From Dyadobacter sp. 676 (lineage in GTDB: Bacteria > Bacteroidota > Bacteroidia > Cytophagales > Spirosomataceae), in the NCBI RefSeq assembly GCF_040448675.1, contig NZ_CP159289.1, positions 1,798,001 to 1,862,000 of the forward strand: a stretch of DNA of 64,000 bases, given 5' to 3'. Shown here piece after piece: positions 36,913 through 45,212 of this stretch. Made by a program: the position numbers and the translations under genes. Within the stretch, counting starts at the first letter, position 1; each line of letters starts with the position of its first letter. Under the pieces are notes generated by a model. It saw nothing but the letters and a program-made list of their open reading frames with translations. It was not told the origin of the DNA and searched no databases.

Positions 36913-38175
36913 CTAGGGATAAAGCAGGTACTTCTTCCGCATTTCCTTGAATTGCCCCAGGGCCGGCTCCCAGCTTTTGCGGATTTCATCCTCCGGGACG
37001 CCCGCGATGATTTGCTTTTTAAGGTTTTCCGTACCCGCCAGCTTGTCGAAGTTGCCCATTTGTTTGCTCTGGCTCATATCGAAAAACTTCTCTTTGTCGG
37101 GATAGGCGTTATACAGCTCTATAAGCCATTTCAGGTTCAGTTTTCCCGACTTTTGAATGTCTTTCATGTCGTACTTGCGCAAGTCGAGACCATAGCATTC
37201 CTTGTCCTGGTGAAGCGGCGTTTCGCTCATGCCTTTGATGCTGTGAGGGGTAAATGAAAAATCGTATTTCCCTTTCAGCAGAGGTGCCCCCAGTACTGTA
37301 AAAGGCATGTAAGTGCCGCGCCCCTGGCTCAAAATCGTCCCTTCGAACATACAAATATGCGGATACAACATAACCGCCTGCTGCGTGTTGAGATTGGGAG
37401 AAGGCATAACCGGCAGTACATACGGCATATTATGATTGTAATCGGCCACCTTGATGACCTTCAACTTGCACTGCATTTTGTTGGGCAACCAGCCTTCACC
37501 ATTGATCATCCGAGCGAATTCGGCTATTGTAAGGCCATGGGAGATGGGGATTTTGTACATCCCGATGCCGGAATGCAGGTGATCTTCGAGCACCGGGCCG
37601 TCGACGAGGAACCCGTTCGGATTGGGCCTGTCGAGAATGAGCATTTCCTTATTGGTCTCGGCACAGGCCTCCATCACATGTCCGAGCGTGTTGATGTACG
37701 TATAGAAGCGCGCGCCCACGTCCTGGATATCGAAAACCATCAGGTCGATGGCCGCCATTTGTTCTTTCGTCGGCTTTTTAAGTTTCCCGTAGAGTGAAAT
37801 GGCTGGAATTCCGGTTTTCGGGTCAACGCTGTCGTTCACCTTGTCGCCATTGCTCGCCGTGCCACGGAAACCGTGCTCCGGACCGAAGATGGTGACGATG
37901 TTCACGCCTAATGCGACCAGGCTATCGACAATCGGTTTCGTGCCGATAATGGACGTTTGGTTAACGACGATACCGATCTTTTTACCTTTCAGGTAGTCGA
38001 TATATTGCGAGGTCTGGTCGGCGCCGGTGGTCGGGCCTTTGGCTTTCGTCAAGTCTTCAGGGGCCGCAGAAAGCGAATCGGCCATGGCCGGGCTTTTCTG
38101 GGATGAGAAATTGACGCAGTTGCTATTCAGTCCGAGCGCCGTTGTGAGGCTTAATGCAAGTGCCAGGGTTTTCAT
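36913..38175 (-). CDS. namZ: Exo-beta-N-acetylmuramidase NamZ family (DUF1343)
   Basis: A 420-residue protein from the ATG at 38175 (MKTLALALSLTTALGLNSNC). It has a signal with a possible lipoprotein cysteine at 20. The DUF1343 family includes NamZ, which releases MurNAc from the ends of peptidoglycan chains. Conserved stretches are visible: IGIVVNQTSI, VTIFGPEHGFRG, GIPAISLYGKLKKPT, MVFDIQDVGARFYTYI, ILDRPNPNGFLVDGPVL and PISHGLTIAEFARMINGE. It probably takes part in cell-wall turnover or use of foreign peptidoglycan in the periplasm. No murein-recycling partner lies next to it. Confidence 0.88.
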   Translation of the reverse strand: MKTLALALSLTTALGLNSNCVNFSSQKSPAMADSLSAAPEDLTKAKGPTTGADQTSQYIDYLKGKKIGIVVNQTSIIGTKPIVDSLVALGVNIVTIFGPEHGFRGTASNGDKVNDSVDPKTGIPAISLYGKLKKPTKEQMAAIDLMVFDIQDVGARFYTYINTLGHVMEACAETNKEMLILDRPNPNGFLVDGPVLEDHLHSGIGMYKIPISHGLTIAEFARMINGEGWLPNKMQCKLKVIKVADYNHNMPYVLPVMPSPNLNTQQAVMLYPHICMFEGTILSQGRGTYMPFTVLGAPLLKGKYDFSFTPHSIKGMSETPLHQDKECYGLDLRKYDMKDIQKSGKLNLKWLIELYNAYPDKEKFFDMSQSKQMGNFDKLAGTENLKKQIIAGVPEDEIRKSWEPALGQFKEMRKKYLLYP

Positions 38176-38265
38176 AGGTTCAGATTTAGGACCGACTAAA
38201 ATAGGATTTTTATACCATGAAGGCACAAATTATACACGAATTTCGTGTGCCTTCGTGGCTGGCTA

Positions 38266-39319
38266 TTAAAACAAACGCATCTGCCCTGCCCGCATAAACT
38301 GTGACGTATCCAAAAGCGGTAGCTCTCGGCCTGCGAGGTATTTGCGGCAGGAATGGTCGTGCAATTGCCGGATATGCTCCGCGAAGTTCCCCTCTCCCAC
38401 CATCCGTATCCCGAAACGCGAATCGTTCACCACGCCACCGTGGCATTCTTTGATCTGGTTCAAAACCTTGGCCGCGCGATCCGGGAAATGGTGGTGGATC
38501 CACTCTTCAAACAGGGTGGCAATCGCGCCATTCAGCCGCACGACCGTGTAATGCGACCATAATGCGCCGTTTTCGGCAATTGCCTGAATGAGCGACGGAA
38601 TTTCCTGGTCGTTCAACCCCGGAATAATGGGGGCCGTCATGACGCCCGTGGGCACGCCTGCCTCGCTCAGTGTTTTCAATACTTGTAAACGTCTTTTGCC
38701 GGTAACCGTCCGGGGTTCCAAAGCACTTCGGAGCTCTTCATTGAGTGACGTGATCGACAGCGCCGCATGCACCAGATTCAGTTTCGCCATTTTTTCCAGC
38801 ACATCGAGGTCGCGAAGGATCAATGCATTTTTGGTAAGAATGCTCACCGGGTTGCGGTAGCGCAAACATATTTCGAGCAATTGCCGCGTGAGCCGGTATT
38901 TCTTCTCTCCCGGCTGGTAACAATCCGTATTTCCCGAAATATGAATCTGATGCGGGACCCATTTTTTGGAATTGAAGAGTTTTTCCAGCAACTGCGGGGC
39001 ATTCTTTTTGACAATAATCTTCGTCTCGAAATCCAGTCCCGCCGAGAACCCCCCAATACTCATGCGAATTGCGGGCATAGCAGTAAATGCAGCCATGTTC
39101 ACAGCCGCGGTAAGGATTGATGGAATGAAAATTAGGTAAGTCGGGACTGTCCGAAACGCTCATGAGGGTTTTGGATTCCTCTTCTATGAATTGCGTTTTG
39201 GGATTCACCTCCTGGTCTTCCCACTGCTGCCAGTCCTCGGAGGTATACTCGGTCTCGAGTTTGAAAAATTTGTTGGGCGTGTTGATAGCAGCCCCGCGCC
39301 CGCGCGCCCTGTTATCCAT
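38266..39319 (-). CDS. PA0069-family radical SAM protein (frameshifted at 39049-39054)
   Basis: Removing one C from the run of six at 39049-39054 joins two frames into a 350-residue protein. The first part carries the iron-sulfur motif CEHGCIYCYARNSHEYWG (CxxxCxxC); the second resumes with FSAGLDFETKIIVKKNAPQLL and IHISGNTDCYQPGEKKYRLTR. This matches the uncharacterised PA0069/Rv2578c group related to spore photoproduct lyase-like enzymes. The reaction is unknown. The break is a homopolymer excess and probably not real. Confidence 0.85.
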
Positions 39320-39481
39320 TGTTTTTCAGCAAGTTGATGAAGTTATGAAGTATGCTAACGAAAGTGTGTGTGGCGTGATGTCAGGCTGAGCGGTAAGTCA
39401 TCCCGAGCGCAATCTAAGCATACTTGCGATAACGTATTCACTTTGACTGTGCTCACGGTGACAAAGCGCTCAGCGCGACAA

Positions 39482-40552
39482 TTACTTAATGTACCGAAAA
39501 TCCTCCCCGCCTTTCAGCGAAAGCAGCACGTCGTACATCAGTTGTATCACATTCTGCACATCCTCTTTGGAAACCATTTCCACGGTGGTATGCATGTATT
39601 TCAATGGTAATGAGATCAATGCGGACGCGATACCTTCCGCCGAATAAGCAAACGAATCCGTATCGGTACCCGTCGAGCGGCTTACCGCCTGGCGCTGGAA
39701 CGGGATGTTTTTCTCCTCGGCTACGCGGATCAGCAGGTCGCGCACATTGTTTTGTACCGCCGGTCCGTAGCAAATCACTGGCCCGCTTCCGCATTTCAGA
39801 TCGCCCTGCTCTTTCTTGTTGTACATCGGCGACTGGGTGTCGTGGGTTACGTCCGTGCAAATGGCCAGATCCGGTTTCAGGCGGCGCGAAATCATTTCCG
39901 CCCCGCGGAGCCCGATTTCCTCCTGCACCGCATTCACCACATACAATGTAAACGGCAGCTTCACATTATTCTCGTGCAGCATACGCGCCACCTCCGCGAT
40001 CATATATCCGCCCATGCGGTTGTCGAGCGCGCGGCCGAGCCAGTATTTGCCATTGAGCTCATCCAGGCCGTCCGCGAAGGTTACCACCGTTCCGACGTGG
40101 ATACCCATTTCATGCACCTCATCCTTTTTGGAAGCGCCCACATCGATGAACAGCTCGTGCACCTTGGGTACCTGGTCTTTGGCGACGTCGCGTACGTGGA
40201 TCGCCGGCCAGCCGAAAACGCCTTTTACCACGCCCTTGGCCGTATGCAGGTTCACCCGCATGGAAGGCGCGATGGCCGCATCGGAACCGCCGTTACGGCG
40301 CACATGAATGTAGCCATCCTCCGAAATATAGTTCACAAACCACGAAATTTCATCGGAATGTGCCTCGATCACCACTTTGTAATCCTGCCCTGGCCCTATA
40401 ACGCCGACGGCCGTCCCGTACACGTCGATAATCTGTTCTTCAATATATGGCTTGATATAGTCGAGCCATATCTGCTGGCCGGTCGATTCGAAGCCGGTCG
40501 GGGACGCATTATTCAGGTACTTATAAAGAAACTCTGTGCTCTGATCTGACAT
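39482..40552 (-). CDS. M42-family metallopeptidase (aminopeptidase/glucanase family)
   Basis: A 356-residue cytosolic dinuclear metal peptidase that forms large tetrahedral particles in known members. Ligands and catalytic residues are in VIEAHSDEISWFVNYI (His, Asp), GRALDNRMGGYMIAEVA (Asp), VQEEIGLRGAEMISRRL (Glu pair), DVTHDTQSPM (Asp), and a C-terminal His in LKYMHTTVEMVSKEDVQNVI. It probably degrades peptides from proteasome-like proteases or removes N-terminal residues. It stands alone, upstream of the radical SAM gene. Confidence 0.93.
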   Translation of the reverse strand: MSDQSTEFLYKYLNNASPTGFESTGQQIWLDYIKPYIEEQIIDVYGTAVGVIGPGQDYKVVIEAHSDEISWFVNYISEDGYIHVRRNGGSDAAIAPSMRVNLHTAKGVVKGVFGWPAIHVRDVAKDQVPKVHELFIDVGASKKDEVHEMGIHVGTVVTFADGLDELNGKYWLGRALDNRMGGYMIAEVARMLHENNVKLPFTLYVVNAVQEEIGLRGAEMISRRLKPDLAICTDVTHDTQSPMYNKKEQGDLKCGSGPVICYGPAVQNNVRDLLIRVAEEKNIPFQRQAVSRSTGTDTDSFAYSAEGIASALISLPLKYMHTTVEMVSKEDVQNVIQLMYDVLLSLKGGEDFRYIK

Positions 40553-40587
40553 ACTTTTAATTTAAATAACCACTAAAAATGCATTGC

Positions 40588-40911
40588 TCAAAGGTACTTC
40601 CACCACGCACAGAAACGTCGCTTCCGCAAGTAACGAAGATCGCGCTCGTGGGCGTAAGCTTCCTTTTCAAACGAAATATGAAGATAGGCTAAATAATGGT
40701 TCCTGTATTGGACAAATCGGATTAAATATTCGATGAAATACCATACATAAAAGATAACCAGCCCGAGTTCAAGCTGTTGTCTCAAATGAATGCGTTCATG
40801 ATTGAGAAAATAGCGCGACGGGACCTTACGCTTCGACAGAATGAACGGGAAAAGCGCCATTCCATCGACCCAGAGAGACGGGATGTTAAGCAGGAAGCCT
40901 TTGATGCGCAT
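40588..40911 (-). CDS. Small membrane protein with HExxH motif (putative zincin-like)
   Basis: About 107 residues if started at 40911 (MRIKGFLLNIPSLWVDGM); a longer frame to 41043 is possible but its extra part is of low similarity to anything I know. It contains FLNHERIHLRQQLELGL, an H-E-x-x-H zinc-binding motif, followed by a hydrophobic helix (LVIFYVWYFIEYLIRFV) and SFEKEAYAHERDL, whose Glu could be the third ligand, as in gluzincins. It is a small Bacteroidota-type hypothetical, and proteolytic activity is unproven. It follows greA on the same strand, with about 150 bases between. Confidence 0.65.
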   Translation of the reverse strand: MRIKGFLLNIPSLWVDGMALFPFILSKRKVPSRYFLNHERIHLRQQLELGLVIFYVWYFIEYLIRFVQYRNHYLAYLHISFEKEAYAHERDLRYLRKRRFCAWWKYL

Positions 40912-41058
40912 AGTATGTGCGACGTTTTGCGGCGTTGGGTAGGATTTTACAGGATGCTCGACAGCAGCAGATGGCCGGCGGTCATTACAAATCTCCACAA
41001 AAAAGTTGGGTTGCGAAACAGCCAGTTCCGCAACCCAATCCATTATATCCGTAAAAGG

Positions 41059-41544
41059 TTACTCCCCGGTGAAACGGCTGATATCGAGCACTTCAAACTC
41101 CATCAAACCCGCAGGGACCTTTATTTCCGTGGTTTCTCCCACTTTTTTACCCAGCAGTCCCTTGCCGATCGGCGATCCTACCGAAATTTTACCTGCTTTC
41201 AGGTCGGCCTCTTCTTCCGAAACCAATGTATAGGTAACTTCCATTCCATTCTTACGGTTTTTGATCTTAACCTTCGATAGGACCGAAACCTGGGAAGTAT
41301 CCATCGACGACTCGTCGATCACGCGTGCATTGGACAGGATTTCTTCCAGCTTGGCGATTTTCATTTCATGCATACCCTGGGCGTCCTTAGCCGCGTCGTA
41401 TTCCGCATTTTCACTTAAGTCACCTTTATCCCGCGCTTCTGCAATTTGTCGTGCAATCTCCGTGCGGCCTTTGGTTTTCATCTCATTCAGCTCGTTCCTC
41501 AGCTTGTTTAGTCCTTCTTCCGTGTAGTATGAAATTTTAGCCAT
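41059..41544 (-). CDS. greA: Transcription elongation factor GreA
   Basis: A 161-residue GreA. The N-terminal coiled coil (about 1-75) carries the acidic tip in ARDKGDLSENAEYDAAKDAQ, where D and E help RNA cleavage in backtracked polymerase. The C-terminal FKBP-like domain shows KVKIKNRKNGMEVTYTLVSEEEADLKAGKIS, SVGSPIGKGLLGKKVGETTEIKVP and EFEVLDI. It rescues stalled transcription complexes. Its leader (about 165 bases) contains an intrinsic terminator 47 bases before the start codon, so its expression may be attenuated. Confidence 0.96.
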   Translation of the reverse strand: MAKISYYTEEGLNKLRNELNEMKTKGRTEIARQIAEARDKGDLSENAEYDAAKDAQGMHEMKIAKLEEILSNARVIDESSMDTSQVSVLSKVKIKNRKNGMEVTYTLVSEEEADLKAGKISVGSPIGKGLLGKKVGETTEIKVPAGLMEFEVLDISRFTGE

Positions 41545-41590
41545 GACCTTTATTTAGTTTATAAGTCTTTTAATTTTTGAAATTCTACAT

Positions 41591-41619
41591 AAAAAAAAAG
41601 AACGGCTCAAAGACCGCTC
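41591..41619 (-). terminator. Intrinsic terminator inside the greA leader
   Basis: On the minus strand GAGCGG pairs with CCGTTC (one G-U) around UCUUUGAG, followed by nine U. It lies upstream of greA and downstream of a candidate -7 box (41716-41723), so it would stop most transcripts before greA. An alternative hairpin just upstream (ACTCTGTAGAG with CTTCTACGAGAGT) could compete. Confidence 0.55.
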
Positions 41620-41715
41620 TACAGAGTTAACGACACTCTCGTAGAAGGCTAGAAGACCTTTTCTTTTCGGTTGATATATGATTTTGTGTTCACCATAATT
41701 TTCTGTTAGGAACGA

Positions 41716-41723
41716 CAAAAATA
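41716..41723 (-). promoter_or_regulatory. Candidate -7 box (TANNTTTG) for greA leader transcript
   Basis: The minus-strand sequence TATTTTTG matches the Bacteroidota -7 consensus TANNTTTG. No good -33 TTTG is seen at the right distance. A start near 41709 would give a 165-base leader with the terminator at 41591-41619. Confidence 0.3.
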
Positions 41724-41773
41724 ACAATATTTGTGAATGGTAGCACCATTTTTATCCAAAAGCACCATCTGAT

Positions 41774-42689
41774 ATGTCAAATCCGCTGAGAATTATTTTT
41801 ATGGGGACGCCCGAATTTGCAGTCCCGAGTTTACAAAGCCTCGTCGAGAACAAATCTAATGTTGTGGCTGTCGTAACAGTTCCCGACAAGCCGGCGGGCC
41901 GGGGCCGGAAACAAACCGCGTCGCCGGTTAAAATATACGCAGAATCGAATGGAATACCTGTTTTGCAACCGGAAAAATTGAAGAATCCGGCGTTTCTCGA
42001 AGAGCTGAGGTCCTATAATGCCGATTTGCAGGTGGTGGTCGCATTCCGGATGCTGCCCGAGGTGGTCTGGAGTATGCCGGCTAAAAGGAACATTTAACCT
42101 CCATAGCTCGCTCCTTCCCCAATACAGGGGTGCTGCTCCGATCAACTGGGCCGTCATCAACGGCGAAACGGAGACCGGCGTTACCACTTTCTTTATAGAG
42201 AAGGACATCGATACCGGAAAAATTATTTTTCAGGACAAAGAACCCATTTTTCCCGAAGACAACGCGGGCACATTGTACGAACGCCTTATGCACAAGGGAG
42301 CGAAACTGGTCGTGAAAACCGTCGAAGCGATTGCGCAGGGTAACTATCCCCAGGAGCCGCAAGGAGAACCTGATAACATCAAAACCGCGCCCAAAATCTT
42401 TCGCGAGACCTGTGAGATCCACTGGAACAAATCCGCGACCGAGATTCACAATTTCGTGCGCGGGCTTTCGCCCTATCCTGCTGCCTGGACTACATTGAAT
42501 GGACTTTCATGCAAGATTTTCAAAACAAGACCCGTTGATTTCACCAGCGACGCGCAGCCGGGTGAATACAGCACCGACAACAAATCCTACCTCTATTTCC
42601 GCACCGGCGAAGGCTGGCTGGCCGTAGACGACCTACAAATCGAAGGGAAGAAGCGAATGGGCGTCGGGGATTTTTTGAGGGGGGTATAA
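41774..42689 (+). CDS. fmt: Methionyl-tRNA formyltransferase (frameshifted at 42083-42086)
   Basis: Removing one A from the AAAA at 42083-42086 gives a 304-residue Fmt. The first part has IIFMGTPEFAVPSLQSLVEN and VTVPDKPAGRGRK; after the junction come GTFNLHSSLLPQYRGAAPINWAVINGETETGVTTFFIEKDIDTGKI, containing the folate-binding and catalytic N/H/D residues (N-L-H-S-S-L-L-P-x-Y-R-G-A). The C-terminal anticodon-binding-like domain ends the protein. Fmt formylates initiator tRNA and is important for normal growth in bacteria, so a true frameshift is unlikely. It is divergent from greA. Confidence 0.92.
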
Positions 42690-42747
42690 ATTGTAAAACC
42701 TCTGTGTTTTATCTGCGCATTCTTACACACTATTACACACACTATCC

Positions 42748-43206
42748 ATGGCTAACACCTACTCACAGGTTCATTTGCACTCCATATTTGCGCCTAAACA
42801 CCGACAGGCGCTGATCGGTGGCGACTGGAAAGCCTCCTTGTATAAATACATGACGGGTATCGTTGAAGCCCGGCAACATAAAATGATCGCGATCAACGGC
42901 ATGAGCGATCATGTGCATATGCTGGTCGGATTTCGTACTACACAGTCGATTGCCGATTTGATGCGGGATGTCAAGGCAGACATCGCAATGGATCAATGTT
43001 AACCGGTTTTGTAACGGTCGGTTTGAATGGCAGGCAGGTTATGGTGCGTTTTCGTATTCCAAATCTCAGGTGCCGGATGTCGTCCGTTACATCCAAAGGC
43101 AAAAGGAGCATCATCGCAAATCAACGTTCCGGGAAGAATATCGTCTGTTTTTGGAAAAATTTGAAGTGCAATATGACGAAAGCACATTTTCAAATTGCCG
43201 GAGTAA
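42748..43206 (+). pseudogene. IS200/IS605-family Y1 transposase, decayed
   Basis: A 459-base remnant that would encode about 152 residues, as in IS200-like TnpA. The first frame has MANTYSQVHLHSIFAPKHR and the HUH motif in MSDHVHMLVGF. After a shift near 42982 the second frame has SQWINVNRFCNGRFEWQAGYGAFSYSKSQ and the catalytic Tyr region VVRYIQRQKEHH. A second shift near 43182 returns to the stop at 43204-43206. These lesions are not homopolymer excesses, so I consider it a true pseudogene. Y1 transposases move as single strands and leave no target duplication. No TnpB is present. Confidence 0.85.
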
Positions 43207-43465
43207 AAGTTGCGTTAGCGATGGAACATTAATGGCACGAAGGAGAGTATATCATTCCGGAAATCCCGCCAGGAATGCAACAACAATGCTAAGGCCAATG
43301 CATTGTCGCTACATGCCCACGGGCATTCCCGCAACGTCGGTCTCCGTTTTGCTACCCATATCACATGGTTGACGGCATTGTTTTGATGTGAATGCAACAA
43401 AACGCCCTACTACAGACAGACTAAAACCACATTTCCGCCATCTTTGCATAAACATAAATCATCCC
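43207..43465. other. Non-coding flank of the decayed transposase
   Basis: 259 bases without a convincing gene. On the minus strand one frame reads NHVIWVAKRRPTLRECPWACSDN, which looks like a translated repeat rather than a protein. It may include the right end of the insertion element and the folA promoter, but the exact end cannot be seen. Confidence 0.35.
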
Positions 43466-43961
43466 ATGAACATTTCGATCATTGTGGCAGCCGCCGAAAA
43501 CGGGGCAATCGGCAAGGACAATCAACTCCTCTGGCGACTGCCCGACGACCTGAAACGATTTAAACGACTCACTCTCGGCCATCCCATGATCATGGGCCGA
43601 AAAACGTTCGAGTCGATCGGAAAACCGCTACCGGGCCGGACTTCCATTGTGGTTACCAGGAACGCGGATTTCGCATTCGAAGGTGTAATTGTGGCGAATT
43701 CGCTCGAAGAGGCCCTGAGAGTGGCCGGAGAAATTGACGGCGAAGAAGTTAGCATTGTTGGCGGGGGAGATATCTATAACCAGTCACAAGCCGTTGCAAC
43801 GCACATTTACCTGACCCTGGTTCATACCGAAATGGATGGCGACACATTCTTTGAAATCGAAACCCCCCGGAGCCTGGACTGAAACCGAGCGGGTTTACCA
43901 CGGGCCGGACGAGCGGCATATTTTTCCATTTGAATTCATAAATTATATTAAAAAAAGCTGA
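43466..43961 (+). CDS. folA: Dihydrofolate reductase (frameshifted near the C-terminus at 43863-43868)
   Basis: From ATG 43466 (MNISIIVAAAENGAIGKDNQLLW), 164 residues after removing one C from the run of six at 43863-43868. The restored end reads TPGAWTETERVYHGPDERHIFPFEFINYIKKS, normal for DHFR. Catalytic Asp lies in LLWRLPDDLKRFK, the NADPH site in MIMGRKTFESIGKPLPGR, and the SIVGGGDIYNQ motif follows. It makes tetrahydrofolate for purine, thymidylate and formyl-methionine synthesis, which links it to fmt nearby. As written, the protein loses only about the last 25 residues. Confidence 0.93.
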
Positions 43962-44021
43962 CAAATAAGTACTTTTGTATCCTCGTAACCCATAGTGACT
44001 CAATGAAAGTACAAGAGTAGA

Positions 44022-45113
44022 ATGCAAGTAGAAGTTGACACCCTTACCATTGAATTAAGCACAGTTCCATTCGATAACCGCCCCGTCTATCTCACCGGCA
44101 ATTTTTGCAAGTGGCTACCCGACCTGGAAGAATACCGCATGACAATGGTGAGCCCGGGTAATTACCGTTACCAATTTCCCGAAGACCTGGAATTACCGAA
44201 TCCGATCGAATATAAATACACACGTGGCGGCTGGGACCAGGTGGAACTCGACCGTGCCGGCCGGCCTTATGGCAACCGCATCGTCGAAGCAGGCGAAACG
44301 CTCATTAAAGACAGCGTAATTCGTTGGCAAACGGACGTTTCCACAAAAGCCGACGTGTCTCCCATCGTCGAGACCGTTTCGGATACCTTTGAAATAACAC
44401 AATTCAGCAGGACCCGCCGCGTGCGCGTGTTACTCCCGCACGATTATTACGAAAATCCGGATCAGCGTTACCCGGTACTTTATATGACCGACGGCCAGAA
44501 CCTGTTCGGCGAGGGCTCCGAATACGGCAATTGGGAAATTGACAAAAGCCTGGCAAACCTGGCCAGGGAACACAAGGCAGGCGTGATCGTCGTGGCTATC
44601 GACCACGGCGAAGAGGACCGTGTGCAAGAGCTTTCTCCTTACGATAACCCGAAACTTGGCAAAGGATATGGCGAAAAATTCCTGCAATTCATCACGGGAC
44701 CGCTAAAAACTCACATCGACGAAAAGTACCGCACACGACCCGACCGGCTCAACACCGGAATAGGCGGAAGTTCGGTAGGTGGACTGCTCAGTATTTATGC
44801 AGCATTGATGTTCCCGCAGACATTCGCCAAATTGATGGTGTTCTCCCCCGCATTATGGATTTCGGAGAAAGTTTACTTCGATGCGGTCCATTTCTTCGAG
44901 CCTTTCGAAACACGGATTTATCTTTATGCCGGCGGCAAAGAAGGCGCTCATATGATCCCGAACGTCAACAAGCTTAAAGAAACGCTGGAAACACAAAGCT
45001 TCGGATATACACGCGTCAAAATCAAATCATCCGTCGACGCCAAAGGCGAGCACGACGAAAAGCAATGGAGCAAAGAATTCCCGAAAGCTTTTGAGTGGTT
45101 GTTTTTTGAATAG
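44022..45113 (+). CDS. Alpha/beta-hydrolase esterase with N-terminal starch-binding-like domain
   Basis: A 363-residue, cytoplasmic-looking protein (no signal). Residues 1-100 resemble a CBM20/CBM48-type beta-sandwich (PVYLTGNFCKWLPDLEEYRMTM, IEYKYTRGGWDQVELD). Residues 115-363 form an esterase of the enterochelin-esterase/FrmB-like group (PF00756): LLPHDYYENPDQRYPVLYMTDGQNLF, nucleophile Ser in GIGGSSVGGLLSIYAA, and His near the end in SVDAKGEHDEKQW. It may hydrolyse esters of sugars or siderophores, but the substrate cannot be told. It is convergent with hslU, with the purine/pyrimidine repeat between. Confidence 0.82.
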   Translation: MQVEVDTLTIELSTVPFDNRPVYLTGNFCKWLPDLEEYRMTMVSPGNYRYQFPEDLELPNPIEYKYTRGGWDQVELDRAGRPYGNRIVEAGETLIKDSVIRWQTDVSTKADVSPIVETVSDTFEITQFSRTRRVRVLLPHDYYENPDQRYPVLYMTDGQNLFGEGSEYGNWEIDKSLANLAREHKAGVIVVAIDHGEEDRVQELSPYDNPKLGKGYGEKFLQFITGPLKTHIDEKYRTRPDRLNTGIGGSSVGGLLSIYAALMFPQTFAKLMVFSPALWISEKVYFDAVHFFEPFETRIYLYAGGKEGAHMIPNVNKLKETLETQSFGYTRVKIKSSVDAKGEHDEKQWSKEFPKAFEWLFFE

Positions 45114-45116
45114 TGT

Positions 45117-45210
45117 AAAGGAGGAAGGAGGAAAGGGAGGTTGTCTTTTGCTACTTCGTTTCTTTCTTCCCCCCTTTATTCCCTTTTCCTTCTTCCTCCC
45201 TTCCCTCCCT
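45117..45210. repeat. Purine/pyrimidine palindromic element, copy C
   Basis: A purine arm (GGAGGAAGGAGGAAAGGGAGG) and, after a 30-base loop, a pyrimidine arm (CCCTTTTCCTTCTTCCTCCC and onward). It lies between convergent genes (esterase and hslU), where it could work as a bidirectional terminator. It is related in style to copies at 612-709 and 28505-28612. Confidence 0.6.
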
Positions 45211-45212
45211 AT

